This document shows positions 45,771-54,294 of a DNA stretch of 64,000 bases, in pieces; position 1 is the first letter of the stretch, and the number at the start of each line of letters is the position of its first letter. Position numbers and translations under genes: made by a program. The stretch spans positions 162,431 through 226,430 of the forward strand of contig NZ_CP019938.1 in the NCBI RefSeq assembly GCF_002117445.1, read 5' to 3'. The notes under the pieces were generated by a model. The model worked only from the letters and a program-made list of their open reading frames with translations, searched no databases and was not told the origin of the DNA. This DNA is from Ketogulonicigenium robustum. GTDB lineage: Bacteria > Pseudomonadota > Alphaproteobacteria > Rhodobacterales > Rhodobacteraceae.

Positions 45771-46490
45771 ATGACCGACAACACAACCCCCGAAAACACG
45801 CCCGAAAAAGACCCGCGCCTGTCCGATGAATCCCGCCTCGCGGCCCTCATCCGCGTCGCAAGCGAGGTTGCCGAAGACGCCCCCAAACTGGCCGGCATCG
45901 CCATCCGCGGCTGGATCAAAGACCATAACACACTCTACGACGGTACATCGCAATCAGCGGGCCGCGCAGGGCGCCAAAGCGGCAATGTCTCGGAACTCAC
46001 CGCCATCGCAACCATCAAACCCGGCGGCGCGGCGCGCCTGCGGCGGATTTTTGAACTGACCCACGGCAATTTCGACGGCGCGCAAAAGGTCTCGACCCTG
46101 CACGACATGCGCTTCGTGCTGTTCGACAACGACACCCGCATTCTGTTCGCCACCGCCTACGATGGCGACTGGGACGCCTATATCAACGACTTCGCGACCA
46201 AAATCCCCGGCCTGATGGACCTGCTCTTCGCCAATATCGAAGGCTGGCCCGGCATCGCCGACCCCACGGTCAAGGATTTCATCGCCAACCACCAGATCGA
46301 CGCCTCGGGCTGGTTCGTCGCCAACCCGCAAGTGACAGTCGTCGACGTGCGCCGCTTCCAACGTATGGAAGCCGCAGTCGAAGCCTTCCTCGACACCATG
46401 TCCGAAAACCCCGAGGTCGACGCAACAACCCGCGCCGCGCTGCGCAAACTGCAAGACCAGATCTCGATGCCGGTGGGGGTGGATTACTGA
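45771..46490 (+). CDS. Unrecognised protein between catalase-like and DyP genes
   Basis: A 239-residue soluble protein that I do not recognise. It has a charged N-terminal tail, no signal peptide and no membrane segment. The middle is beta/alpha-like, with aromatic-rich stretches (DMRFVLFDNDTRILFATAYDGDWDAYIND, split by turns) that recall ferredoxin-like folds such as dimeric alpha/beta barrels. No cysteine is present. It lies 42 bases after the catalase-like gene, and its stop overlaps the start of the DyP gene (TGATG), so the three should be made together. A partner or cofactor-handling role for the peroxidase is only inference. Confidence 0.8.
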   Translation: MTDNTTPENTPEKDPRLSDESRLAALIRVASEVAEDAPKLAGIAIRGWIKDHNTLYDGTSQSAGRAGRQSGNVSELTAIATIKPGGAARLRRIFELTHGNFDGAQKVSTLHDMRFVLFDNDTRILFATAYDGDWDAYINDFATKIPGLMDLLFANIEGWPGIADPTVKDFIANHQIDASGWFVANPQVTVVDVRRFQRMEAAVEAFLDTMSENPEVDATTRAALRKLQDQISMPVGVDY

Positions 46491-47866
46491 TGTCCCTGCT
46501 CGATCGTATCCGCGCGCGGTTCGACCGCAACAAAGTCACGCTGCAACTTGACGAAATCCAGGCCCTCATCCTGCGCGCGCGCCCCGAACCCTATGTCGGC
46601 ATCCACGCCATGCTGCACATCACCGATGCTGCGGGCGGGCGGGCGCTGCTGGGCGAACTCGCCCCGCACATCCCCTCGGCCGCAAACTGGACAGACGACC
46701 TCGATGCCTGGGTCGGTGTCGCCATCAGCCACGCGGGCCTGCAGGCGTTGGGGCTGCCGCAAACCATGCTCGACACTTTCCCCATCGCATTTCGCGACGG
46801 CATGGCCGCCCGCGCGGCGGCCCTGCGCGACACCGGCGAAAACGCCCCCGAAGGCTGGGAAGACGCCTTCACCGACCGCAAATGCCACATCGCGCTGACC
46901 ATCTACGCCGCCGATGACGCCGCGCTGGCCATCGCCAAAGACAAAGCCTTCGCCGCACTTGACGCCGCGCATGGGGTGGTGCTGGTCGGCACGCACGAAT
47001 TCGGGGCCGATGAACACGCCGAAAACCCCTTCGGCTTTCGCGATTCCATCTCGCAGCCCACCGTGCGCGGCGCGGGCGTCGCCCCCCAACCCGGGCAAGA
47101 GGACGCGATCGCCCCCGGCGAATTCATCCTCGGCGAAGACAGCGAAACCGGCGCGCCCGTCGCCATGCCTGAACCCGCCATTCTAGCCAAAAACGGCTCG
47201 TACGTGGTGCTGCGCAAATACGATTCCCGCGTCGGTGCCTTCAACGACTTCCTGAAATCCAAAACCACCGACCCCGACGAACAACACCGCTTGGCGGCAA
47301 AAATGTTCGGGCGTTGGCGCTCGGGCGCACCCCTCAGCCTGACGCCCGACCACGACGATCCCGCGCTGGGGGCCGACCCCGCCCGCAACAACGACTTCGA
47401 CTTTGCGGGCGACGAACGCGGCCTCATCTGCCCGCACGCGGCACATACCCGCCGCATGAACCCGCGCGGGTCCGAACTCTCGATCATGACCGACCAGAAC
47501 ATCCACCGCGTGATCCGCCGCTCGTCCACCTTCGGCCCGCGCTGGACACCCGATGTCACCTCCGCCGACGATACGCCCGATGCACGTGGGCTGTTCTTCA
47601 TCTTCATCAGCGCCCGCGCCTACGACACCATCGAATTCCTGCAACAGGAATGGATCAACCGCGGCAATTTCATCGATCTGGGAACCGAGCGCGACCCCAT
47701 CGTCGGCCTACACCCCGAACCCGGCCGCTTCACCATCCCCGCCGACCCCGCCCGCAAACGTATCGACGGGGTCACAACCTTCAACCAGCTGCGCGGCGGC
47801 GAATATTTGTTCATGCCCTCGCTGCCCGCCCTGCAATGGATCGCCGCCGCAGGCTGGCAAGCCTAG
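46490..47866 (+). CDS. DyP-type haem peroxidase
   Basis: A 458-residue protein of the dye-decolorizing peroxidase family. The GXXDG-like motif reads GFRDS with catalytic Asp185; the final Gly is Ser here. The proximal haem ligand is His319 in CPHAAHTRRMNPR. Two ferredoxin-like halves are as usual, and the length is at the large end for the family. No Tat or Sec signal is visible, so it should be cytoplasmic. It is coupled to the upstream 239-residue protein by a TGATG overlap. Confidence 0.87.
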   Translation: MSLLDRIRARFDRNKVTLQLDEIQALILRARPEPYVGIHAMLHITDAAGGRALLGELAPHIPSAANWTDDLDAWVGVAISHAGLQALGLPQTMLDTFPIAFRDGMAARAAALRDTGENAPEGWEDAFTDRKCHIALTIYAADDAALAIAKDKAFAALDAAHGVVLVGTHEFGADEHAENPFGFRDSISQPTVRGAGVAPQPGQEDAIAPGEFILGEDSETGAPVAMPEPAILAKNGSYVVLRKYDSRVGAFNDFLKSKTTDPDEQHRLAAKMFGRWRSGAPLSLTPDHDDPALGADPARNNDFDFAGDERGLICPHAAHTRRMNPRGSELSIMTDQNIHRVIRRSSTFGPRWTPDVTSADDTPDARGLFFIFISARAYDTIEFLQQEWINRGNFIDLGTERDPIVGLHPEPGRFTIPADPARKRIDGVTTFNQLRGGEYLFMPSLPALQWIAAAGWQA

Positions 47867-47870
47867 GCCC

Positions 47871-48809
47871 TTACTGCGGGTCGAAGTGGTCCAGCACCTG
47901 CCCCATCGCGGCAAAGGTCGGCGGATACACGTGGAATCGCGGCAGCGATACCACGTTCCCCGCCGCGACCGCCGGCAGGAAATCCCGGTATCCGGGGGCG
48001 ATCTCGTCCAACTGGCCCATCAAAACACCCAAATCTTCGCCCCGGTCGGGGATGTGGGTCATGAAAATGCTGTCCGCCGTGATGCCGCCGATCAACTCGG
48101 CACTGCTGACCATGCTCTGCGCACCCTCGGGCACCGCGTCCATCATCGGGTCGCGGCTAAAGCCCAAATCTTCCAGCACAACAGTCATCGACCCATAGGT
48201 GCGATAGATGTAAATCGTCCCCTCGCGCGGGTTGGGCAGCATGGCGATGTAGCTGCCCGGCGCTGCGGGCATCCGCCCACGCACATCCTGCACCCGCGCC
48301 TCGTAGCCGGCCTGCAATGCGTCAAATGCCGCGCCCTTGCCCAGCCATTCGGCCAAATCGGCGTAATTTTCCAACCCGCTCTGGCCATTCTCGGCCGCAT
48401 ACATCAACACCGGCGCAATGCTAGCTAACTGCGCGCGATAGGGCATCGCGTCACTTTCCAGCGCAATAATCAGGTCTGGCCGCAGCGCTGCAATCCGCTC
48501 GGCATCCAACTCGCCATGGATCGAGGCCAGCGCAATCTCATCCCCAAACTCCACCCCATACAATTCCCGCATCGAGCGCATATAAGGCGCGCCATCGCTG
48601 CCCACACGCCCGCCCGACCCCACAACATTCGCGCCCAGCTCATGCGCCATCACCGTCGTCGTCCAGTCGTTCAACGTCACCACACGCTGCGGCACGTCGG
48701 GCACAACAACCTCGAACCCCATGTGGTCGGTCACCGTGCGCACCTCTTGCGCGGCGGCAGGCAAAGCCATCGGCAAAGCGGCGGCCAAAATTACGATGCT
48801 GCGTTTCAT
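47871..48809 (-). CDS. Iron-siderophore ABC transporter substrate-binding protein (orphan)
   Basis: A 312-residue FecB/FepB-like binding protein. The signal peptide ends near PAAAQE, and VPQRVVTLNDWTTTVMAHELG, ADSIFMTHIPDRGE are family-like. ATG 48809 follows GAGGAGA. It is on the minus strand, convergent with the DyP gene, and no permease or ATPase is on its side. The FepCDG-like set at 50.5-53.4 kb could serve both this protein and the second binding protein at 54.3 kb. Confidence 0.85.
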   Translation of the reverse strand: MKRSIVILAAALPMALPAAAQEVRTVTDHMGFEVVVPDVPQRVVTLNDWTTTVMAHELGANVVGSGGRVGSDGAPYMRSMRELYGVEFGDEIALASIHGELDAERIAALRPDLIIALESDAMPYRAQLASIAPVLMYAAENGQSGLENYADLAEWLGKGAAFDALQAGYEARVQDVRGRMPAAPGSYIAMLPNPREGTIYIYRTYGSMTVVLEDLGFSRDPMMDAVPEGAQSMVSSAELIGGITADSIFMTHIPDRGEDLGVLMGQLDEIAPGYRDFLPAVAAGNVVSLPRFHVYPPTFAAMGQVLDHFDPQ

Positions 48810-49015
48810 TCTGCGTCTCCTCAGATCGTGCCACGGAATCACCCGTGCCAATAGGGGCGGCGCGCGCTATAGATCTGGCGACCCGCGCCCGAAAATATCC
48901 GCGCGTCTTCAGACCTATAGCCCGATGCTCTCCCCGCCAAGCCCAAATCCCGCAGCAGCCCCGGCACCCACGCGCACGGGCCTACACTCGGCCGACCGAC
49001 CCCACAAGCAATGAC

Positions 49016-49471
49016 ATGCGCCATAAAATCGTCATCCTCGTACGCGCCAGCTATAGCCTTGGCCGCAACATGGCCCTGCATCGGGCCCAACGCGGCATCG
49101 GCATCACCTAGCCCACCAACGCAGCCAACAGCGGCCCGCTTGTCGCAGAAATCGCGGCCATGGATGGAAAGGCCGTCATGCTGCTCCTCAGCGCCGACAA
49201 AACCGCGGGCTTCCGCGCCTTCGCCCAATCCGGGGAACTACCTTCGCCCGCGCCCAGTTCGACGCACTTGCGCGGCCAGATCTACCACCTTACGCAACAC
49301 CTTCTGCCGCTGCTGGCCGTCGGCCGGCGCATCGTCAACGCCTCCTCGGGCTGCACACCCTCCACCGCGCGCGGCTAAGTCCGTATATGCCGCGATGAGA
49401 GCGAGGGTCTCGGACGATATGCATGGGCAAACGGAACCCACTTCGACATCGCGGGCGGGCACATTCTGTAA
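49016..49471 (+). pseudogene. SDR family oxidoreductase relic
   Basis: The pieces KIVILVRASYSLGRNMALHRAQRGIGIT (stop), NAANSGPLVAEIAAMDGKAVML, HLRGQIYHLTQHLLPLLAVGRRIVNASSG and YAWANGTHFDIAGGHIL line up in order with a short-chain dehydrogenase. The glycine-rich loop is altered, there is a stop after about 31 codons, the catalytic YXXXK region is deleted and frames shift. The remaining bases around it (48852-49015 and 49472-49557) show no gene. Confidence 0.65.
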
Positions 49472-49557
49472 ACGCGCGCGGTGCGCTGGGGCCGATCGGC
49501 AGCTTTTCGCGCGCCGCCCCCCTCGGGGCGATATTTTTGCAGCCCCCACCGCCCCGC

Positions 49558-49583
49558 GACTGTAGTAAATCACATCCACTACA
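49558..49583 (+). promoter_or_regulatory. Candidate RpiR-family operator upstream of the regulator
   Basis: TGTAGT (49561-49566) and ACTACA (49578-49583) are perfect inverted arms separated by 11 bases, ending ten bases before the regulator start. The word GACTGTAGTA (49558-49567) recurs, inverted, at 50490-50499 upstream of the ABC operon. Confidence 0.45.
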
Positions 49584-49593
49584 GAATCGTCCC

Positions 49594-50484
49594 ATGACAA
49601 CGCCCAACATCACGCAGGCCGCCCTCGCGCGGCATACCGACCGCCTCTCGCCCGCAATGCGGCGGGTCGCCACCTACCTCGCCGACTTTCCGGCCGCCGC
49701 CGCGCACACATCGGCCCTGCAAATCGCAACGGCTACCGGCACATCCGACGCCACTGTCGTGCGCACGATCAAGGCGCTGGGGTTCGCCGGCCTGCCCGCA
49801 TGGCGCGACGCCGTCTTGCGCGCGCAAGGCGACGGCACAACCAACGCAGGCCGCGTCCGGCGCACCCTGCGCGACCTGCCCCGCAGCGACACCCAAGCCC
49901 TTGATACTTGGCTGACTTCGGCGGCCGGCATCATCTCGCGCCTGCATACGCCGTCTACGCTGTCGCAAATCACCCGCGCGGCGGCCAGCCTGCGCGCAGG
50001 GCCACGCATCGCTATCTTCGCGCAGGGGTCGGCGCGCCCCGTCGGAATCTTCGTGCACGACATGCTGGTGCGGTTCGGGTTCGACGCGCTCCTCCTCGAC
50101 CGGCGCGGGGCCGACCTTGCCGACCAAATGCTGTTGCTGCGCCCCGATGACAGCACCCTGATGATCGCCGTCGGCCCCCCCTACCCCGAGGCACTGGGCG
50201 TCCTCGCTCTCCTCGCTGCCGACCGCCGCACCCCCGTGCTGATCGGCAACGCCCCGCAATGGGCCGCCGATGCGCGCCTCGGCCCCTATCTGGACACAGA
50301 AGGCACCGCCCCCGAAACTGGCAACCAACACCTTACATTTAAACTGGCATTCTTCCTGATGGCCGAACTGCTGCTGACCGCGCTGCTGCACGAACGCGGC
50401 GCCCAAGCCACGCTGGCGCTCGAACGGCTCGACGTGGTGCGCGCCACGCTGGACCGCGCGCCCAAACGGCCTCGCGCGAAATAG
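49594..50484 (+). CDS. MurR/RpiR family transcriptional regulator
   Basis: A 296-residue protein with an N-terminal RpiR helix-turn-helix (SALQIATATGTSDATVVRTIKALGFAG) and a C-terminal SIS-like domain from about residue 120 (RIAIFAQGSARPVGIFVHDML, LMIAVGPPYPEAL). SIS domains usually bind phosphosugars. Here it heads an iron-siderophore import operon, so the effector may differ. ATG 49594 fits the domain start; the frame to 49423 crosses the operator and is not used. Confidence 0.83.
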   Translation: MTTPNITQAALARHTDRLSPAMRRVATYLADFPAAAAHTSALQIATATGTSDATVVRTIKALGFAGLPAWRDAVLRAQGDGTTNAGRVRRTLRDLPRSDTQALDTWLTSAAGIISRLHTPSTLSQITRAAASLRAGPRIAIFAQGSARPVGIFVHDMLVRFGFDALLLDRRGADLADQMLLLRPDDSTLMIAVGPPYPEALGVLALLAADRRTPVLIGNAPQWAADARLGPYLDTEGTAPETGNQHLTFKLAFFLMAELLLTALLHERGAQATLALERLDVVRATLDRAPKRPRAK

Positions 50485-50489
50485 TTTAC

Positions 50490-50499
50490 TACTACAGTC
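50490..50499 (-). promoter_or_regulatory. Inverted copy of GACTGTAGTA upstream of the siderophore ABC genes
   Basis: On the complement this reads GACTGTAGTA, identical to the word at 49558-49567. It lies 46 bases before the ABC ATPase start, consistent with control of the operon by the RpiR regulator. Confidence 0.4.
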
Positions 50500-50545
50500 A
50501 GGTAATCTAAGCGCCGCCAGATACGTGACGACAATAGGCAAGTGC

Positions 50546-51334
50546 ATGTCGCGACTCAGCGTCGAAAACCTCAGCGCCGGCTACGGCGCGCGACCCATCG
50601 TGACAGACGTCTCGCTCGGCTTCCCCACCGGCGGCATCACCGCGCTGATCGGCCCGAACGGGTGCGGCAAATCCACCTTGCTCAAAACTCTGGGCCGCAT
50701 CCTTGCACCCACACAGGGCGCCGTCATCCTTGATGGCAAGTCAATCCACGCACTGCCCACACGGCAGCTTGCCACCAAATTAGGCCTGCTCCCGCAGGGC
50801 CCAACCGCCCCCGAAGGGCTCACCGTCCGCGACCTTGTCGCCCAAGGCCGCTTCCCCCACCAAGGGATGCTGCGCCAATGGTCGCAAGGCGACGAAGCCG
50901 CCATCACCGCCGCCATGGCCCAAGCCAACGTCACCGACCTCGCGCAGCGGGCCATCGACACGCTGTCGGGCGGCCAGCGCCAACGGGCGTGGATCGCCAT
51001 GGTGCTGGCCCAAGATACCGACCTCATACTGCTGGACGAACCCACAACCTTCCTCGACCTGCGCGTCCAGATCGACCTGATGGACCTGCTCGCCCACCTC
51101 GCCCACGACCGCGGTCGAACGCTGATCGTGGTGCTGCACGAACTTAATCTGGCCGCAGCCTACGCCGACCACCTCGTGATGATGAAAGACGGCCGCATCC
51201 TGCACCACGGGCCGGTCGCACAAACCTTCACGGCGGCCACATTGCACGAAACCTTCGGCCTCGACGCCCAAATCATCCCCGACCCCGAAACCGGCACCCC
51301 CCTGTGCGTGCCCCGCAGCGCCCGCCCCAAATGA
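50546..51334 (+). CDS. Iron-siderophore ABC transporter ATPase (FepC-like)
   Basis: A 262-residue ATPase. Walker A is GPNGCGKST, the signature LSGGQRQRAWIAMVLAQ and Walker B LILLDEPTTFLDL, the last typical of FepC/FhuC proteins. It powers the two FecCD-type permeases encoded immediately downstream. ATG 50546 was chosen; GTG 50525 in frame is less likely. The permease gene overlaps its stop. Confidence 0.92.
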   Translation: MSRLSVENLSAGYGARPIVTDVSLGFPTGGITALIGPNGCGKSTLLKTLGRILAPTQGAVILDGKSIHALPTRQLATKLGLLPQGPTAPEGLTVRDLVAQGRFPHQGMLRQWSQGDEAAITAAMAQANVTDLAQRAIDTLSGGQRQRAWIAMVLAQDTDLILLDEPTTFLDLRVQIDLMDLLAHLAHDRGRTLIVVLHELNLAAAYADHLVMMKDGRILHHGPVAQTFTAATLHETFGLDAQIIPDPETGTPLCVPRSARPK

Positions 51335-52338
51335 CCGAGGCCTTAAAAGCCCCAGCGCGCGTTGGGCTTCCCGCACTCGGCCTCCTCGCCCTCGCCTGCG
51401 CCGCGATGGTCATCGTCCATATCGCGGTCGGGGCAAAACCCATCGCGTTCACCACCGTAGCGCAAGCGCTTGTCGCGCCCGACCCCACACAGTTCGACCA
51501 CGCTGTCGTGCGCAACCTGCGCCTGCCGCGCGCGCTGTTCGCCGCCACGGTTGGGGCCGCGCTGGCCGTTGCGGGCGCGCTGATGCAGGGCATCACCCGC
51601 AACCCGCTAGCCGCGCCGGGGGTGCTGGGGCTGACGATGGGTGCCTCGTTCGCGGTGGTCATCGGCGGGTCGCTGGCGGGGCTGACGCAAGTGGCCTTCG
51701 TTCCGCCGCTGGCCGCAGGCGGCGCATTATTCGCAGCGCTGCTGGTCTGGGCCATCGCCCGCGCGGTACCGGGCGGCCTCACCGTGCTAACCCTGCTGCT
51801 GGCGGGGGCGGCTGTCTCAACCTTCCTCGGCGCGCTCATCACCCTCTCGCAACTGCTCGATGCGCAAAACTACGAACGCCTGCGCGGCTGGCTGGTCGGC
51901 ACACTCTCGGGCCGCAGCATGACTGTCTTTTGGGTGGTGCTGCCATGGCTGGCCGCCGCGCTGGCGGGCGCGCTGCTGATCGCCCGCCAAATCACCGTCA
52001 TGGCCATGGGCGAGGACGTCGCAACCGCCCTCGGCCTGCGCACCGGCTGGCTGCGGTTCTGGGCATTGGCCATCGTCGTCACCCTCACCGCCTGCGCCGT
52101 GGCACTGGCAGGCCCGCTGGGGTTCATCGGACTGGTCGTCCCCCACGCCGTGCGACTGATCGTCGGGTCTGATTACCGCTGGATCATCCCTTGCGCCCTG
52201 CTAGCTGGCGCGACCTACCTGCTCGGCGTCGACACGCTGGCCCGCATCCTCATCGCCCCGCGCGAAATCGCCACCGGCATCCTCACCGCCATGCTCGGCG
52301 CGCCCCTGTTCATCTGGCTGGTCTGGAGCCGCGCATGA
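51331..52338 (+). CDS. Iron-siderophore ABC permease (FecCD family, FepD-like)
   Basis: A 335-residue membrane protein with about nine to ten helices. RLPRALFAATVGAALAVAGALMQGITRNPLAAPGVLG is the family signature, and GPLGFIGLVVPHAVRLIVG contains the ATPase-coupling loop. Starts inside the ATPase stop (ATGA) and ends inside the next permease start. Confidence 0.92.
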   Translation: MTEALKAPARVGLPALGLLALACAAMVIVHIAVGAKPIAFTTVAQALVAPDPTQFDHAVVRNLRLPRALFAATVGAALAVAGALMQGITRNPLAAPGVLGLTMGASFAVVIGGSLAGLTQVAFVPPLAAGGALFAALLVWAIARAVPGGLTVLTLLLAGAAVSTFLGALITLSQLLDAQNYERLRGWLVGTLSGRSMTVFWVVLPWLAAALAGALLIARQITVMAMGEDVATALGLRTGWLRFWALAIVVTLTACAVALAGPLGFIGLVVPHAVRLIVGSDYRWIIPCALLAGATYLLGVDTLARILIAPREIATGILTAMLGAPLFIWLVWSRA

Positions 52339-53384
52339 CCCTGATCCGCCCGTCCGAGATCCTCATCCGCACCCCCCGCCTCTCGCTGCTGCTGCCCCGC
52401 CGCGCACTTTGGATGTGCCTGCTGCTCACCCTCATCGCCGCCGCCACACTGCTCGCCAGCCTCGGAACCGGCAGCTTCGGCGCGACATGGCACCAAACCA
52501 TCAGCGCCCTGCGCGGCGGCACAGGCGAAATGATCGACAACGTCGTGTGGGAATTCCGCCTGCCCCGCGCCATCTGCGCGCTGCTGGCCGGGGCGATGAT
52601 GGCACTCTCGGGGGCCGCCCTGCAAAACCTGACGCGCAATTCGCTGGCCGACCCCTCCTTGGTCGGCGTCAGCCAAGGCGCGGCCTGCGCAGCGCTGATC
52701 GTGCTGGTCGCCGCCCCCACAGCCGCCGCCGTCTGGCGCCCGCTGGCCGCATTCGGCGGCGCGCTGGCGGTGACGGCCCTCATCCTCGCCCTCAGCGCCA
52801 GCAAACGCGGCAATACCACGGTGCGTTTCATCCTTCTGGGCATCGGCGTCGCCGCGATGATCTCGGCCATCAACGCCGCCCTGATGACCTACGGCAACAT
52901 CGACCGCGTCGTCGCGGCGCTCGGCTGGCTGTCGGGGTCGATCGGCAGCACCGGCTGGCGCGATGTCCACGCCCTCGGCTTTGCCACGGCGCTGCTCGCC
53001 CCCGCCCTCCTCGCCCTCGCCCGCCCCATCGGCGCCCTGCGGCTGGGCGAGGCAACCGCAACCGGCCTTGGCGTCAATACCCGCAAACTGCGCCCGCTGC
53101 TGGTGATCATCGCCGTCGGCTTGGCCGCCACGGCAACCGCCAGCGTAGGCCCGCTGGGGTTCATCGGCCTGATCTGCCCCCATGCCGCGCGCCGCCTCGC
53201 ACCCGCAGGGCCTGCCCTCCACCTCGTGCTGACGGCACTTTGCGGCGCGGTGCTGGTCGCGCTGGCCGACCTTGCGGGGCGTACCCTCGCCGCGCCGGTG
53301 CAAATCCCCGCCGGCCTGATCACCGCAATGATCGGCGTGCCCGTGTTCGTCGGGCTGCTGCGGCGCGGCCCGACCCAAGGCTGA
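52335..53384 (+). CDS. Iron-siderophore ABC permease (FecCD family, FepG-like)
   Basis: A 349-residue membrane protein with the same fold as its neighbour: RLPRAICALLAGAMMALSGAALQNLTRNSLADPSLVG and GPLGFIGLICPHAARRL. The two permeases form the heterodimeric channel. ATG 52335 overlaps the upstream stop; the frame back to 52191 is a shadow. Confidence 0.92.
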   Translation: MTLIRPSEILIRTPRLSLLLPRRALWMCLLLTLIAAATLLASLGTGSFGATWHQTISALRGGTGEMIDNVVWEFRLPRAICALLAGAMMALSGAALQNLTRNSLADPSLVGVSQGAACAALIVLVAAPTAAAVWRPLAAFGGALAVTALILALSASKRGNTTVRFILLGIGVAAMISAINAALMTYGNIDRVVAALGWLSGSIGSTGWRDVHALGFATALLAPALLALARPIGALRLGEATATGLGVNTRKLRPLLVIIAVGLAATATASVGPLGFIGLICPHAARRLAPAGPALHLVLTALCGAVLVALADLAGRTLAAPVQIPAGLITAMIGVPVFVGLLRRGPTQG

Positions 53385-53388
53385 CCCC

Positions 53389-54294
53389 ATGACTCGCACC
53401 TTCTGCCGCGACATCTGCTGCGCCGCCGACGAACCCATGGCAGGCACCGGCAAACTGGCCGAGCGCTACCTGATCCTGCGCTGGCCGCGCGCCAAATGGC
53501 GCCACCGCCGCGACAGCGCCGACGGCATGACGCCCGCCCTCTCGCAGGCGATCGGCGCGGCAACCGCCGCCGGCCTCTACGTCGCACTGTGCGACCGCAC
53601 CGGCGATACCGATGCGCTGCCCGACCTCTACGACCCCGCCACCGGCGCCACCATCCACCGCGCCGACCAAGCGACGCTTGCCGCGCTGATCACAAACGCC
53701 AGCGCAGGGGCGGCCATCGGCGCACCCGCGCCCCACCCCGCACATACCATACTGGTTTGCACCGACTCGCGCCGCGACCCCTGCTGCGCCAAATGGGGTT
53801 ACGCCACCTACCGCGCACTGGACGCCATCGCCGACCCGGCCCAAACGCGCGTGCTGCAGGCAGCCCACCTCGGCGGGTGCAAATACGCCGCCTCGCTGGT
53901 GCTGCTGCCCACGCGCCAACGCTACGGCAGGCTCGACGCCGAAACCGCACCCGCCTTCCTCGCCGCGATCACATCAGGCCAACCTTACCTGCCCGGCTTT
54001 CGCGGCGACCCCACACGCAGCCCGCCCGAACAGGTCGCCCATCTCGCGCTGCTGCAACAGGCGGCTGGCGCACCCGTCACGCTGCAGGCGGCGCCCCCGC
54101 TTGATGCAAACGCCACCAGCTGCACCGTGCACGGCCAAATCGGCAGCTACCCCGCCACGGTGCACCTGCACCGCCACGACTTTACCACCCCCGCCCGTTG
54201 CGCGGCCATCGGCACACCCCCCGCACCCAGCCCGCGCTGGCTTGTCCACCGCATCGACAGCAACGCCCCCCCAACACAAGGGACACCCGCATGA
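53389..54294 (+). CDS. Sucrase/ferredoxin-like family protein, possible siderophore iron reductase
   Basis: A 301-residue protein of the sucrase/ferredoxin-like (thioredoxin-fold [2Fe-2S]) family. FCRDICCAADEPMAGTG opens the protein; CTDSRRDPCCAKWGYATYRAL and HLGGCKYAASLVLLP carry the conserved Cys and His residues. Within an ABC iron importer operon it is a fair candidate for a cytoplasmic reductase that releases iron from the siderophore. That role is inferred from position. It sits four bases after the FepG-like gene and overlaps the next start. Confidence 0.8.
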   Translation: MTRTFCRDICCAADEPMAGTGKLAERYLILRWPRAKWRHRRDSADGMTPALSQAIGAATAAGLYVALCDRTGDTDALPDLYDPATGATIHRADQATLAALITNASAGAAIGAPAPHPAHTILVCTDSRRDPCCAKWGYATYRALDAIADPAQTRVLQAAHLGGCKYAASLVLLPTRQRYGRLDAETAPAFLAAITSGQPYLPGFRGDPTRSPPEQVAHLALLQQAAGAPVTLQAAPPLDANATSCTVHGQIGSYPATVHLHRHDFTTPARCAAIGTPPAPSPRWLVHRIDSNAPPTQGTPA

